The position numbers were made by a program, and so were the translations under genes. Positions 37,448-49,658 of a stretch of DNA of 64,000 bases are shown here, one piece after another (position 1 is the first letter of the stretch; each line of letters opens with the position of its first letter). The notes beneath the pieces were generated by a model that ran no database searches, had not been told where the DNA came from, and saw nothing but the letters and a program-made list of their open reading frames with translations. The stretch lies in contig CM022676.1 of NCBI GenBank assembly GCA_012295275.1, positions 10,761,086 through 10,825,085 of the forward strand, given 5' to 3'. Origin of the DNA: Chrysomallon squamiferum. Its lineage: Eukaryota; Mollusca; Gastropoda; Neomphalida; Peltospiridae.

Positions 37448-37741
37448 CTTCGAAATCAATGGTAATGCTAGCTGATTTATTATGTTCTCTATTATCAGCT
37501 ATACAAACTAAAGTTTTCCCTTTATCTTCTTTATTAAACTTTTTAGTTAAACGGTTTATTGATGCCATACCAGACCCTTTAATAGTATTGATCGTTTTCC
37601 AAATGCCGTAGTTTATATGTTTACCATTTAAGTACCACCTTAAGTCAACGAATGGAAAACAAGGGTTAGATGAACAAGTCAGTTGTGTAAGAACTCCTGG
37701 CTTTATTCATCCAGCTTCTATAGAAACATTTGTCAAAGGAA
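37448..37741 (-). pseudogene. M2 exon: second Ig-like domain with in-frame TGA
   Basis: This 294-nt exon, phase 1-1, lies between TTTTAAAG and GAAG|GTAAGT. It reads VPLTNVSIEAG, stop, then IKPGVLTQLTCSSNPCFPF and a Trp (LRWYLNG), and ends with TLVCIADN. It aligns with A1/A2 Ig2, including the extra Cys five residues after the first. Confidence 0.75.
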
Positions 37742-37845
37742 CTTTAAAATGACAAACAAAATATTAAATATAGAAATCTTGTAATTTAATAAAGACTATT
37801 TTTCCATTTACTCCTAAATAGAAAAAAGCACATATTTTAATATGG

Positions 37846-37893
37846 TTTTATTTATTTATTTATTTTTTTGTTAAATTTATTTATTTATTTATT

Positions 37894-37986
<93 letters not shown>

Positions 37987-38000
37987 TTTTTTTTTTTTTA
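37846..38000. repeat. (TTTA)n(TTA)n poly-T tract
   Basis: Tetranucleotide run passing into about 28 TTA units, then a T-rich end. Confidence 0.95.
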
Positions 38001-38514
38001 TTTTTTTTATTTTGCCCATTAGTAATATGAAAAACATTGTTAAAATTAGTAATAGAGTTGTAGGGCAAAACACAAGTCATTGAAGTGACACTTCTGATTG
38101 TGAGTTTAACAAAATATTTAGGAAACGTTTATTAAAGTCACATTCCATTTAGTTTGTGAAAATCTTTTATCATCAGATGCATGTCCCTCTACCGTTAGAG
38201 GAAAAAAAAAAGAACATTACATCATGATTAGCAGCAAAACTTTCTAACTTCATTCTTTTCTGATGCATCTTTGGAAAATTGTTTACTTTTTAAAAACATT
38301 TTACTAATGATAGTTTGAAGCTAAATCTACGTTGACTTCATTTTTGCCGAAGATGATTGCAGACTAGACACTGCTAAATGTTAACATTTACAAACTCATT
38401 TGGTTTTAAATGTCCTTTGATGTCTTCGATCCACATCATCAGCATCAAAAGTGAAATATAAGTAGGTTTCAAGTCATAATTCTATAACGAGAAATGTAAA
38501 TAAAATTTTCTTAC

Positions 38515-38823
38515 CATAGACTTTTAAATATTCAGTATTACTTGGAGTTCCTCCAACTGTTGGACCACATCTCCAGGCAGTTCCATTATAACTGAAGTCG
38601 ATGTTGTTTATAGTCAAATTGAAAATAGTTCCTCCAGAACAGGAATACTGGTATTTAGGTGGAGGAGTTCCTGTACAGCTGGTTCCCGAACCTTGGCTCA
38701 CATTGATCTTTAATCCTTGTGCTATCCACTGTACTGAATCCACATTTTGCCCCGTGTTACAACTAAAAGTGAGTGATGCCCCACGTAAAACAAATTTTCT
38801 GGATTTTGTAATGATGTACTGAC
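38515..38823 (-). CDS. M2 exon: first Ig-like domain (open)
   Basis: This 309-nt exon, phase 1-1, lies between TTATTTTAG|GTCAG and CTATG|GTAAGA. It encodes GQYIITKSRKFVLRGASL, FSCNTG, VQWIAQG, GTSCTG, YSCSGG and AWRCG. Its length and Cys pattern are identical to A1/A2 Ig1, with clear amino-acid divergence. The open frame implies constraint until recently. Confidence 0.8.
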
Positions 38824-38855
38824 CTAAAATAATAAAAATAAAAATAAAAATCAGA

Positions 38856-38862
<7 letters not shown>

Positions 38863-38898
<36 letters not shown>

Positions 38899-38943
38899 CT
38901 TAAAACTCTCTCACACACACACAGATATATATATATATATATA
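38863..38943. repeat. (GT)n, (CA)n, (TA)n cluster
   Basis: (GT)17 at 38863-38897, a short CA run at about 38911-38921 and a TA run at 38925-38943. Confidence 0.9.
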
Positions 38944-39052
38944 TTGGTGACAAGTCTTTTTCTTCATACTACTTCAATCCATGGAAACTGAAAGCAAAAA
39001 CAATATAGTTTTTTCAATCTGAGTTGACAACAATCATATATATAATAGTATA

Positions 39053-40418
39053 GGGTCATTCCATGTCAAATCACCCCAAAATAAAAGAAATTTAAACCCG
39101 ACCGTCTCAGATTTTTATAAAACTTGGTATACTTGTTGACTGGGATCCCACAGCACCAAATCTGAAATTTTAGCCCAATCGGACCAGTGGTGTGGGAGAT
39201 ATGGCCCACCGAATTTCGAGATTTTTGACAAAAATGGGTGTGACCACCAATCTTTGAACCCTCATATCTCAGGAACTACTGGGCCAATCTTCATAAAATT
39301 GGTATTGTTGAAAAGGCAATATGACAAGGCTTCCAAATCTGCCATTTTTGTTCAGTTTGGAAAATACTGAGGTACATTTACCTTTTGACCTTTGCTATGA
39401 CCTTGAAATTGACCATGTGGATCACGAGACCTTGAGATGACCTTTATTTTAATTTAATCTCCCACATGTTAACTAAAACATATAAAAGTTTCCTGGGTGT
39501 AATATTTTTTGTTTAGCCACAATATAGATTTTAAAAATGCACATACATGACAATAACACCTTTTCAGCCATTAACATCTGATTAACTAAAACTTGAATGA
39601 TCAATTCTGGATGCTAGGAATCACCATCTTTCTTGATCATCAAGTAAGACATTGTAGGCCTACATGTATGCATAAAGTTCACATAAAATTTGAGAGAACT
39701 AGGTGTTTCTGATGCTTAACCTTCTCACCATGTGTTTCAAATGTTCACTGTATCCTTCATTCCCGGACATATTCTACTGTTCTCATCACTTTCATAAAAT
39801 TGGATCATTTCCTCCTTTAATTCATTTGACAGAACTTTCCCTTGTTTCTTATCACAGAGGGATAGAATCACTTTCTCTTTCTTCACCACAGAGCTTTTTT
39901 TTCATAAGGTAATTCGTTGTTTCAAATTCATTCATTGTCCTTTCAATGGTAAAGGGTGACCTGCACACGCTCTGGGTAGGATTCAGACTTCTTGAATTTC
40001 TCTTTCCTCCAACATGTTCCTGAACTTGTACAGCATCATTCAGAAGATGAAGCTGACATTTATTTTATAAATGAACTATCTCTGTTGTTCGATTGATCTT
40101 TCTCTTTCTATATGCATCTGACTATGTAAATGAGTACAACTTTCAAATATTTTTTTTAATTTTTTTATTTTATAATTATTGCTATTGTTATTGCTGTTAT
40201 TATTAGTTTTGTTATTATTATTGTTTTATTTTGTTGTTGTTGTTGTTGTTGTTGTTGTTATTATTATCATTAATATTCAGTTTTTATAAGTGATTTTTTT
40301 TTAATAATAATAATAATAATAATAACAACTGGGATCCCAGTCAACAAGTATACCAAGTTTGATAAAAATCTGAGATGGTCGGGTTTAACCCATTGGGTGA
40401 TTTGACACGGAATGACCC
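39053..40418. mobile_element. Deleted copy of a long-inverted-repeat DNA transposon (TSD TATA)
   Basis: It starts GGGTCATTCCATGTCAAAT and ends ATTTGACACGGAATGACCC, flanked on both sides by TATA (39049-39052 and 40419-40422). The left arm matches the left arm of the larger element at 56035. It retains a fragment of that element's coding region on the minus strand at about 39690-39960. The right arm is very short, so it is an internally deleted copy that is unlikely to be autonomous. Confidence 0.8.
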
Positions 40419-40449
40419 TATACTTTACTAACATCATTTTATTAACTAT

Positions 40450-40760
40450 GTTTCCAGTAAAGATATTACTTTTTGTCCTATCTTGAAAAATCAACCAATG
40501 CCTGCAGAAAGTGATGGAAATCTCTCTGTGACATGGAAAATAATGTACCAGCGCTGGGACAATCTGCAGTGGAATAATGTCATGTTTACTGATGAATACT
40601 AGTTCACATTGGACTTCCATGACAGACAGAAAGTGTAGATGATGTGAACGTTAGATGACTGTATTGGAGATGGGACCATCATAATTACTGGACGAACTGC
40701 TTTGCACTCTATCTAACTGATCAGTACAACAGTGGCAACATCTTTGCAATTTGCTTGTAA
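40450..40760 (+). mobile_element. Tc1/mariner-like transposase remnant
   Basis: One frame from 40549 reads QRWDNLQWNNVMFTDEY, stop, FTLDFHDR. This is the region of the catalytic W-x-x-V-x-F-[ST]-DE motif and the following [FR]-F-H-[DG] of Tc1-family transposases. Stops and frame changes make it a dead fragment. Confidence 0.65.
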
Positions 40761-41256
40761 TCATGGCCATCATTTTCACTTTCAGTATGGCAATCTCGGG
40801 GTACATAGAAACAGAATTGTTAGCAACTAGCTCCAGACGAAAAAATCAACATTTTATCATACCTTTTCCCCTGTTCATGCCGGTCTTGAAAACAGAGCGG
40901 GTTTTACAGTGATCTCTGCAAAAAGCAGCCTTTCACTAATTTGGATTTCTGTATAAACTAGCACCATATCATTAATCTGTTATGAACAAAATCTTGTCTA
41001 ATATGGATGTTGACTACTTCAGATTCCGGGTGTAAATTCCAGGACAAAAGAAATACTTATACAGTAATCAGCATTGACAACAATAGCAAACAGTTTTGGA
41101 AGTAGCAACACTTCTTAAACAGTGACAGCAATTTGTATGTAATTTGACTACTGCATGAGATGAAATGATTGTGCTTCATAAAAGGCTTAATAAACAATGA
41201 TGCAATAGAGTGATGTAATTTCTATATGCAGCTAAGTTAATATTATTATTATTAGT

Positions 41257-41457
41257 GTGTATTCGTACCTGATTAGATTCGCTCATTTAGTTTTATGTTT
41301 TTTATGTTGCCATATAGAAACAAAAGCAGCATATCAAACGTTCGATGCAGATCAAAGTGAAATTAATAGAAGAGTTTTCAGTATATGTAATTTAAGATGC
41401 AGAGGCCATTACTACAATTGTACGAAGCCAACATTTACTGACATCCTAGCAGGCTGA
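41257..41457 (+). other. Open frame of unknown nature in M2 intron 1
   Basis: A 66-codon frame begins with a hydrophobic stretch (HLVLCFLCC) and ends with Cys-containing text (ICNLRCRGHYYNCTK). An acceptor-like CATATAG lies inside it. I do not recognise it and see no repeat of it in the window; it is probably chance or transposon-derived. Confidence 0.15.
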
Positions 41458-42818
41458 TGTGATATTCACAACAGGTGCAGTGATCATCTGTTGCTTTCGT
41501 CGCTCTTAGATCTTTGCACATACCATTAAACACGGCTTGTAAATTGATAGTTAATGTCTCTAAACTCTGAGGAATGCTTTCATTAACAAGAACAGAAACA
41601 TGCCCAAATGCCCTGTTTTTCAGTGTGTTGAAATCTATGATAGAGGTTAAATCTTCTCATGGTAATATCATCAGTGTCCTTCAAGTAAGTTTCTAGATTT
41701 CACAGTGGAAAAGGATTATATTTTTTAATCAAAAAACTTAAGTCATGAAAATTGGATCTAAGCTCGTGGCAGATCGACTGAATGACTGAAATAGTCATTA
41801 CGAGGCAGTATTGGCTGTATTATTTTTTCCTTGGATGTTGATCCAGAAGAATAGAGAGATTAAATATCCATCTCATCAATCATATCAAAAAGAAAGACAA
41901 CAAGTTTCATCTCAATCTTTTTCAACCAGTCTGGAGCTATCTTTTTGAGATGATACTAGGTAGTGGCAACAGTACGTTTCAACCAATCACTGTTCAAACT
42001 AACAATCAATCATCTTCGGCTTTGTGCCTTGGAAGTGTACTACTTGGCTGATTTTAGCACACTGGAAATCTAATAAAATGAGCATTCTAACGATATGTGG
42101 CAAGATGGGAATAAAAGAGAAAATATGCTTTGTAAGTTAAAAGAATTGAACTTCAACAGACTTTTGGGGCTATCTCTCCCATTGATCTCGCCATGGGTAT
42201 GGTGCAGAAATTGATTTCGACTAATACTTGAAAATCAGGCTGTAGTCATTACTTCTTGCTTCACTTTCAATGTTAATTACTGAAAATCATCATTCTGTTT
42301 TAATTCAAACGATCTAAGTTATAAAAAGAAAGTCAGTAAATACTGTTGTTAGACTTATAATTACTTCCAGCAACAAAGATATAGTTGTATCAGGAACGCA
42401 AGTCTGAAGGTAACTAAAATATTCATGACAATAATACAAATACCAAACCACAAGTATATAGTATATATATTTGATTCACTGTGAGGTAATGACATATTTT
42501 TGGATATGGAATTGTTATTTTGTTAATGGTTGTACCAAAACCGATCTCAGTATAGGGTCAGTATCACTTGTTAATTAATCAAGTTAATGTCTGTTATGAG
42601 TGGCTGAAAATGGATTATATCACATTTGGTGATTTTGTAACATTGTGTAAATATACAAAAAATTATATCTCAAAACATGAGCAAAATATCAAAATAATGT
42701 TGTTTTGTTATGTATTTGTATAAAAAAGGAAATGAAAATAGATGCAAATCAAAAATGAAATTCAAAAACTACGTACTTAACTCAGAAAAAAAGAAGAAAA
42801 TAATAATAATAATTCTAA

Positions 42819-42830
<12 letters not shown>

Positions 42831-42870
<40 letters not shown>

Positions 42871-42892
42871 TATTATTATTATTATTATTATT
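42831..42892. repeat. (AAT)n/(ATT)n perfect inverted repeat
   Basis: About 13 AAT units pass directly into about 8 ATT units, giving a self-complementary tract. Confidence 0.9.
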
Positions 42893-42947
42893 CTAAGGCA
42901 ATCTCTATTTTACCTCTTCTCTCAAAAACTGTATTTAAGAAACTCAC

Positions 42948-43016
42948 CCAAAATAAGTTGGACTATAACCAGACATATCAAAATAGGAGTTAATTTCAGC
43001 GACATGATGTTCTTAT
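42948..43016 (-). CDS. M2 exon: signal peptide
   Basis: The acceptor TTTTTCAG precedes ATAAGAACATC and the ATG is at 43005-43003. It encodes MSLKLTPILICLVIVQLIL, a signal peptide. The donor is TTTTGG|GTGAGT, phase 1. An upstream untranslated exon is implied. Confidence 0.75.
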
Positions 43017-43213
43017 CTGAAAAATAAAGAATCATTTAATTTTATAAAATGCAAGCAAAATAGGAATTTAAATGTTGGTAAAGTTTTAACTTAATTAAAA
43101 CTTTTTTGACAAATTAGAAACAGCTTATAAAGTTTAGTTGGAGATCAAAGATTTGCAGAAATATGTTATATTCTACTTCTACCACTAATTTTCTAAAAAC
43201 TAGTGAATAATAA

Positions 43214-43215
<2 letters not shown>

Positions 43216-43288
<73 letters not shown>
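43216..43288. repeat. (GT)n(TA)n microsatellite
   Basis: GT run with one CGCG interruption, then a TA run. Confidence 0.95.
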
Positions 43289-43289
<1 letters not shown>

Positions 43290-43768
43290 CGCTTTAATTT
43301 AACGGACATCAGCCACTTCTTCGTGTCAGCACTGCCCTTTGCACTCACTTTCTTAGGATCCATGGAAAAGTTTGAGACAACAGTGATCATCAAAAATGGA
43401 AAGAGACAATGTCAGAAATGGTGATTATTGCACATTTGTCTTGAAAATATAGTTTTTTCTCGTTTTCATGAGTTGGTATTTTATTAATATTGCAAATTCA
43501 AAATTTGTGAGTTATTTTTTAATGGTTGTTCCAAAACTGATTTCAATATAGGGTCAGTATCACTTGTTAATTAATCAAGTTAATGTCTGTTATGACTGGC
43601 TGAAAATGGATTATATCACATGTGGTGATTTTGTAACACAGTGTAAATATACAAAAAAGTACATCTCAAAACATAGGCAAAATATCAAAATAATGTTGTT
43701 TTGTTTTGTATTTGTATAACAAGGAAATGAAAATAGATACAAATTCAAAATGATATTCAAAAACTACG

Positions 43769-43805
<37 letters not shown>

Positions 43806-43863
43806 ATTCTAAGGCAATCTATATTTTACCTCTTCTCTCAAAAACTGTATTTAACAAACTCAC

Positions 43864-43921
43864 CCAAAATCAGTTGGACTATAACCAGACATACTAAAAT
43901 AAGAGTTAATTTCAGCTAAGT
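43864..43921 (-). pseudogene. Duplicated signal-peptide exon without a start codon
   Basis: The minus strand repeats the M2 signal exon and its donor (TTTTGG|GTGAGT). The first two codons ATG TCG are replaced by ACT TAG, so it cannot start translation there. Homology stops at that point, which marks the duplication breakpoint. Confidence 0.7.
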
Positions 43922-44392
43922 CAGTCAAACTAATGGAAGTAGCGGTCCAATTAATGAATTTTGATAATAATAATAATAATAACAAAACCCACCTGAAACT
44001 GCATAATTTAACAATAAACAAGCCATTTATGTTAATAACAAACATTAACCTGTTCAACCTTCAAAACAACCTATTCCATTACAAAGAGCACTAAGCAAAC
44101 AACAAAATAATTGAAGTAGATTGATAAATACAGACGTCATGGGCATTTAATAATATTTAAAATCGCCTGGGGTTTTTTGTTTGTTTTTTTTGGGGGGGAG
44201 GGTGTTTGTTGTTTTTTGTTTTGTTTTATTTTCCTGTTGTTTTAGCCATTAATTCATCAAATCGCTTTCACTGACAATGACTGAATGGCAAAGAAATGGC
44301 AGTATATCGTTAAATTTTCAAAGAATCAAATGAAAGTGTCTTGATAAGTATAATGACATCTTAACTATAGAGAGTACTATCAACAATTCAGA

Positions 44393-44414
44393 ATAATAAT
44401 AATAATAATAAAAC

Positions 44415-44452
<38 letters not shown>
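44393..44452. repeat. (TAA)n(CA)n microsatellite
   Basis: Short TAA run then (CA)19. Confidence 0.95.
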
Positions 44453-44454
<2 letters not shown>

Positions 44455-44525
44455 AATCAAATAAACTGTGTTTAAAAGAAGCAGCAGTAATACCGAGTCG
44501 TTCTCTAAATATGGACATCGTCCAA

Positions 44526-44533
44526 TGACGTCA
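44526..44533. promoter_or_regulatory. TGACGTCA palindrome upstream of M2
   Basis: Perfect CRE-like octamer about 1.5 kb upstream of the M2 signal exon, comparable to those before A1 and A2. Confidence 0.45.
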
Positions 44534-45678
44534 TCTAGATTACGTGTGCTAGATTTAAGATTGAAATTGTGTTCGGCAAAAACCTATTTGGTTAGAACTC
44601 ATTAATGGGTGGCCAACAAGAAGATAATGACCAGTAAACTCCCAACATATATTATCTAGAATATTAACTTGGTTTAATTATATAAGTTCAATAAAATTTA
44701 AAGAAATTATAATGGTTTAACTGCTTCGGAAAGAAGGGCTATTTCTATTGAATTTCATTCGCCATGACGGTCGATAAGAACGACAGTACTTATCATCGGA
44801 ATTACAGAATTGAATGAAATGTTACAGTAATAAATTTATTTAATTTTTTTTTGGGAACAAATCAACAAAGAAACAAACGCCATATTTTGACCGAAGTGTT
44901 TCCATCGTTTGAAGTTTTATGATGAAAAACTTACGGATTTGAAAAATTCAAAAATGATGATGAAGTAGGTCATACCCCTCACAATTTACTAAAGGAACAC
45001 CGGTAATTAACTGCACATAATCGACACAAAAAAACAACAACCTGCATTTCGTTATAGCACTAAGTACTATCTGGAAAAAAGACGTCAGCAAAATTCTGGT
45101 TCGTTATATACCTAGATGAATCGTTACAACTGGACTGATCAACCTCCTCCCTCTTGAACAGTACTAATCATAATAAATAAAAGTACTTTTGTTTATTAAT
45201 AATATTATATATAATTTATTGATGTCTAAGTGACTAAAATATCTATTACATACCTCTTTTCGACTGCGAACGGTATTACGCCAAAAAACAGCAATGATCA
45301 AAAACCGGAAATAAAATCGCCGGGTCCATAATTTGGGGGATAAAGTAAGTTCTTTAGAAAATGACAGAAAAGCTAGATACAACAAATAAAACTTAACCTG
45401 CAAGAATGGATGTTACATTGATATACTGCTGTTAAATGATATCGTTAACAACTGATAATGAAGAAAATTCGTATTTGTTTATTAGTGCTAAAAAAATGTC
45501 GTATGCTTATTAGCGCTAAAAAGTGTTGTTTGCTTGACAAACTAATGCCTGCAGACGACAATAATTATAGAGGGACTTTATGCAAATTTGCAGTAATTAT
45601 CGGCTAAGATTGACTAAAAATGTTTTATTTATTTATTTACTTATTTATTTTTTAATATGTATGCATCTATATGCATTA

Positions 45679-45709
<31 letters not shown>

Positions 45710-46594
45710 CATGTTATTTATATTACTTCTTTTTTCCTTCTGTTTTATCTAGTATTGGAAGAAAACCAACTTTACTGTACATTTAAAGATACTCATTTAA
45801 ATAAATCCAAGCCGACAGATTTTTATTTTTTTTATTATTTTTATTTTACTTATTAAATGTCACTTTCAAAACATACATAACTCTTTTATCAGTAAATATC
45901 ATTTCTCTCCCACAAATTACGGGGAAAACCGATAAAACAGAATCTGCCAATTATTTTTATTATTTTTACGTCCACAATGACCTTACAAAATAAATATATA
46001 TGCAAGTAGTTTTTATAGTGAAATTGTTATGTTTGGTAATATTTTGCGCGTTTCTGTCTATTTACCGATTTAAAAACAAATAAATAAAAAAAGAGCAAAT
46101 TATTGATTGTAACTAATTTGTTTTATCATCCAGGTGAAAATGAAAGCAAATTATTTTAATCATATTTATTAATCAGAATTCAAAACAGCTCTACAGATTT
46201 GAATTTGTCCTATATTTTAAGCTGAATACAAATTACCTAGAATAAATAACAGAGAATTTGTCAGCTATATATAAATTAATTATATATATGTAAATATTAA
46301 TTACTGACAATTCTTATTTCAAGTTCGTGCTTTGAACAGTTACAGTTTATCAGCAGATATAGAAACAGTTAATATTCCACACAATTGTAGTAAAAACAAC
46401 TTTCATAAAATATTTTTACTCAGTAACATATTTAGAAATTAGATTTTACAACCATCCATCTTTAGAAAGATATATAACACAGAATATTTCGTTGGATAAA
46501 AGGAACATTGAAAGATAATAAAAAATATTGCATGAAGAAACAGAAGAAAATGAAATTATTGTTAATAATGTAGGCGGTTAATGAAATATTTACG

Positions 46595-46596
<2 letters not shown>

Positions 46597-46649
<53 letters not shown>

Positions 46650-46680
46650 AATAAATATAAAATAAATAAATAAATAAAAA
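46597..46680. repeat. (TAA)n and (AAATA)n microsatellite
   Basis: About 14 TAA units then AATA-type units. Confidence 0.95.
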
Positions 46681-46689
46681 GTCGACCAA

Positions 46690-47149
46690 TTCAGCAAATT
46701 TACGGTCTAAGGGAAATAACTCTATTTAAAGGTGACGCAAAATATCTAAAAAGACTCAGTCTCAGTTAAAGCAATATTTTATACACTATATTTGTTAAAA
46801 AGAGATTTTAAAATATTGTTGGAATATGAGGCTTCGTTTTATTTTTATCATAAGAAATTAAATAATAATAGAGAAGGACTGTTTTTCAATTCCATAAATT
46901 AGTAACTTAACGGTCTAAGAGGAATAACTATATTTTAGTACTGCGATCTATTCAGAAATGGACATTTTACACAATATTACTAAAAATATGAAAAAAGTAA
47001 AATGATATGAAAACTTTGTTTAAAGTAAGTTTTTCGAAACGAAGGAATATACATTTATTATATTTATTAGTCATTTATATTTATTGTTTACGTTCATACC
47101 TTTATTTTATTTTTATTGGTATATGAATTTTAGTTTTTTCCGTTTATAG

Positions 47150-47183
<34 letters not shown>

Positions 47184-47490
47184 ACCTATATTTGAAAATA
47201 TAATTTGTTTATACCTGGGTTTTTGTATTAAATAGAAAACAAATTAATGTTATGGTCTAAGAGGAACAACTCTAAAATGATTTTTCAGATTACTTGTTTT
47301 CGTAAAATCTGTTACAAAATGTAATACTGTTACAACATAGTTACGTTTTAAAAAATACTGAAAACAAGAACTCAATAATTACATTTATTCCAATATCAAG
47401 GAATAAGAGAAAATTAAAATTAATTCGAAGTGCAAGCAAAATGACTAAGAAATTATATTTTAGAGTTATTCCCCTTAGACCGTTAATTTC
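46690..47490. repeat. Four copies of a GGTCTAAGRGGAATAACTCTA motif
   Basis: Copies are at about 46704, 46910 and 47252 (plus) and 47457-47487 (inverted), spaced 200-340 bp apart. The core resembles GGGARATAACTC elements common in mollusc DNA. Confidence 0.6.
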
Positions 47491-48179
47491 CTTTTTCTTG
47501 AAACTGATCATAAATGTATAAATTTTGCTTTTATTTTCATTTTATTTTATTATTATTTTTTTTTAATCAGTGCTAATAATATATATATTTTTTTATTCTA
47601 CTCATTAATCTCCGCTCTATATAATAATAATAATAATAATAACAATAACAATAAATTAATTTGAAGTTACTTTATCATTAACCTTATACAAGTTTTGGCT
47701 TTTATGACAAAATAATTATAATTTGCACTTTTTCTTTTCGTTTACTTTGTTTAGAAATGCTATTCAGTATTTGTTTAACTTTTTTGTAAATTTAATTTAA
47801 TTTAATTTAATTTTGTTTCTTATTCAAGCTTTAAATTTATATATTAAAAATTAAAACATGACCACAATATGGAATAAATATCAAATTAAAATGAATTTTT
47901 TCTCTATATAATCTTTCTTCCTTTCTTAATAAATAAAAAATAAATAGTTTGTTGTTGCAATCTTTTTTTGTTTATGTATTTATTATTAGTAGTAGTAATG
48001 CTAGTAGTTGAAGTAGTAGTAGAAATAGTTTCCCTTTCTGTTTCCTAGACTTTATTTTGTGACATATTTAGAGTTATGGTTATATATAACAAATTTAAAA
48101 AATATTTTTTTAAATAATAAAATAAAATAAATAAGTAAATAAATAAATACAAAAATGTAATCAACAAAAACAGCAAAAC

Positions 48180-48219
<40 letters not shown>
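48180..48219. repeat. (TTA)13 microsatellite
   Basis: Trinucleotide run. Confidence 0.95.
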
Positions 48220-48222
<3 letters not shown>

Positions 48223-49089
48223 CTTGTATTAATGGAAAATCTAGAAGATGCAAAACTGTCCTGCACGTGAATACGTGTGCACTGCAAAACAAAGTTTGTT
48301 CTCAGTTTAAAGCTTCTATGATGGTGTGCGAAGTGGAGGCTGTATTTTTTCTTCTGATACAGATAATTAATTTTCCACTGAGAAAGAAAACATATTGGAA
48401 GTATATGAAATGTATTTGCATTCTAAAAAGACGTACTTAAATTGCTTTTATACTTTTACTTAATTAATGTTCCTAATACCATTTAAATTTTTTTTTTTTT
48501 TTTGGAATCTACATTCAATTGTCTGCATTACATTTCTCAGTTACCTTCTAATGTAAATAAAGTTTCTTAATGAAAATAAAAATATTAATAAAAAAATAGA
48601 TTTTTAAGAATAAAGAAATATCTTTTAAACCCGATGTATTTATTATGCTAGTGTTTGCTATTAGTAAATTACAATACTTTTAGTTATTGGAGGACATTTT
48701 GTTTTTGTATGTTTTACTCTTTTAGGAATTTTTATGATGAACTTGGCTTCTTTTGACATAAGCTGTAAAAATTATTTGTTTCTGGGATTTTATTAGGACA
48801 AGTTCGCAAGAAAATCTGAATAGCTCATTAGTGCAGTTTTATTCAAATGTGAGGTTTGCTCTTCACCATTAATATGAAAATTCCCGGCCACATGTTGCAT
48901 GTTTGTAGTGTGCGTATTTATATGTGAATGCGTTTTTATTTGTTTATTAAGGACGAATGGTTTTATTTTTTCATCTAATACTCACTGTAATAATGCTTAA
49001 TGTTTAATTCTTCTCAAAAATTTTGTTCCTAAAATCTCAGCTACATGTGTTTGAACTGTGATATCTTTGTTTATGAAATTAGCAGCCAT

Positions 49090-49320
49090 CACAAAGAAGC
49101 AAGCGTTTAGTACTGCATGTTCCCTGTGTGAATTTACAATATTTGTCACAAAGAAGCAAGCGTTTAGTACTGCATGTTCCCTGTGTGAATTTAAAATATT
49201 TGTCACAAAGAAGCAAGCGTTTAGTACTGCATGTTCCCTGTGTGAATTTACAATATTTGTCACAAAGAAGCAAGCATTTAGTACTGCATGTTCCTTGAGT
49301 GAATTTAAAATATTTACCAC
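49090..49320. repeat. 57-bp minisatellite, four copies
   Basis: Units start at 49090, 49147, 49204 and 49261 with CACAAAGAAGCAAGCRTTTA. The first three are almost identical and the fourth has a few changes. Because 57 is divisible by three, open frames appear on both strands; these are not taken as genes. Confidence 0.95.
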
Positions 49321-49658
49321 AAACACAAAACATTTTTATGATGTTTCCATACAAATTCTTGAATGAAGACATTCAGTAAATTCAGCTGAAGTATTTATAT
49401 CGTTTTCTTAAATTTAAAATCAAAGTTATTGTTTCAGTTTATTCTAATAATATTGGTAATATTTATGCTACACTATAAAAATTTAGTCAAATGTACTCAG
49501 TATAACATGATATAAGTAAAACCAAAAATAAATTAAAATTTAACATATTTATTTTGAAAGCAAATGTTCAGAAATATAATCAACGTTTATGAACTAGAAG
49601 AAACGCTGATTTACTTAATAAATAAATTGAAAGACAAACTACTTAAATAATAAGCCAA

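Larger units (their letters stand above)
38824..42947 (-). other. M2 intron 1
   Basis: This 4.1-kb intron is largely transposon-derived: a long-TIR element at 39053-40418 and a Tc1-like transposase remnant at about 40450-40760. A (GT)n/(CA)n/(TA)n cluster lies at 38863-38943. From 40800 to 42500 I see no gene. Confidence 0.6.
37448..43005 (-). pseudogene. Gene M2: subfamily A two-Ig gene with nonsense codon, C terminus missing
   Basis: Minus-strand exons are signal peptide 43005-42948, Ig1 38823-38515 and Ig2 37741-37448, all with good splice sites and phase 1. Ig1 is fully open and has the subfamily's four Cys. Ig2 carries an in-frame TGA at 37709-37707, about 11 codons in (EAG, stop, IKPG). 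It is otherwise open through the second canonical Cys (TLVCIAD). No GPI-type or TM exons are recognisable downstream to 32.9 kb. As sequenced the mRNA would give only signal plus Ig1 and a short extension, or be degraded. A sequencing error at one base cannot be excluded. Confidence 0.65.
42524..43921. repeat. Direct duplication (~1.0 kb spacing) covering the M2 signal exon
   Basis: Positions 42524-42960 and 43521-43921 share long text, for example ATAGGGTCAGTATCACTTG and TCTAAGGCAATCTMTATTTT. The duplication includes the signal exon. The units are separated by (GT)n(TA)n at 43216-43288. Confidence 0.8.
43922..49658. other. 5' flank of M2 and intergenic region to M3
   Basis: No gene is supported. 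It holds (TAA)n(CA)n at 44393-44452, a TGACGTCA at 44526, (TAA)n/(AATA)n at 46597-46680, a four-copy dispersed motif (46690-47490), (CA)14 at about 47153-47180, (TTA)n at 48180-48219 and a 57-bp minisatellite at 49090-49320. Open frames here are low complexity. Confidence 0.6.

Noticed and set aside
39240-39400. Apparent homology between M2 intron 1 and M3 intron 1
   Set aside because: It is entirely due to two insertions of the same transposon, not to gene paralogy.
41257-41457. Short Cys-containing frame that might be a secreted peptide
   Set aside because: No clear signal cleavage site or precursor layout, no paralogue, and it lies in transposon-rich intron DNA. Listed only as an unexplained open frame.
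49058-49372. Open frames on both strands with an internal 19-residue repeat
   Set aside because: Explained by the 57-bp minisatellite, whose unit length is divisible by three.
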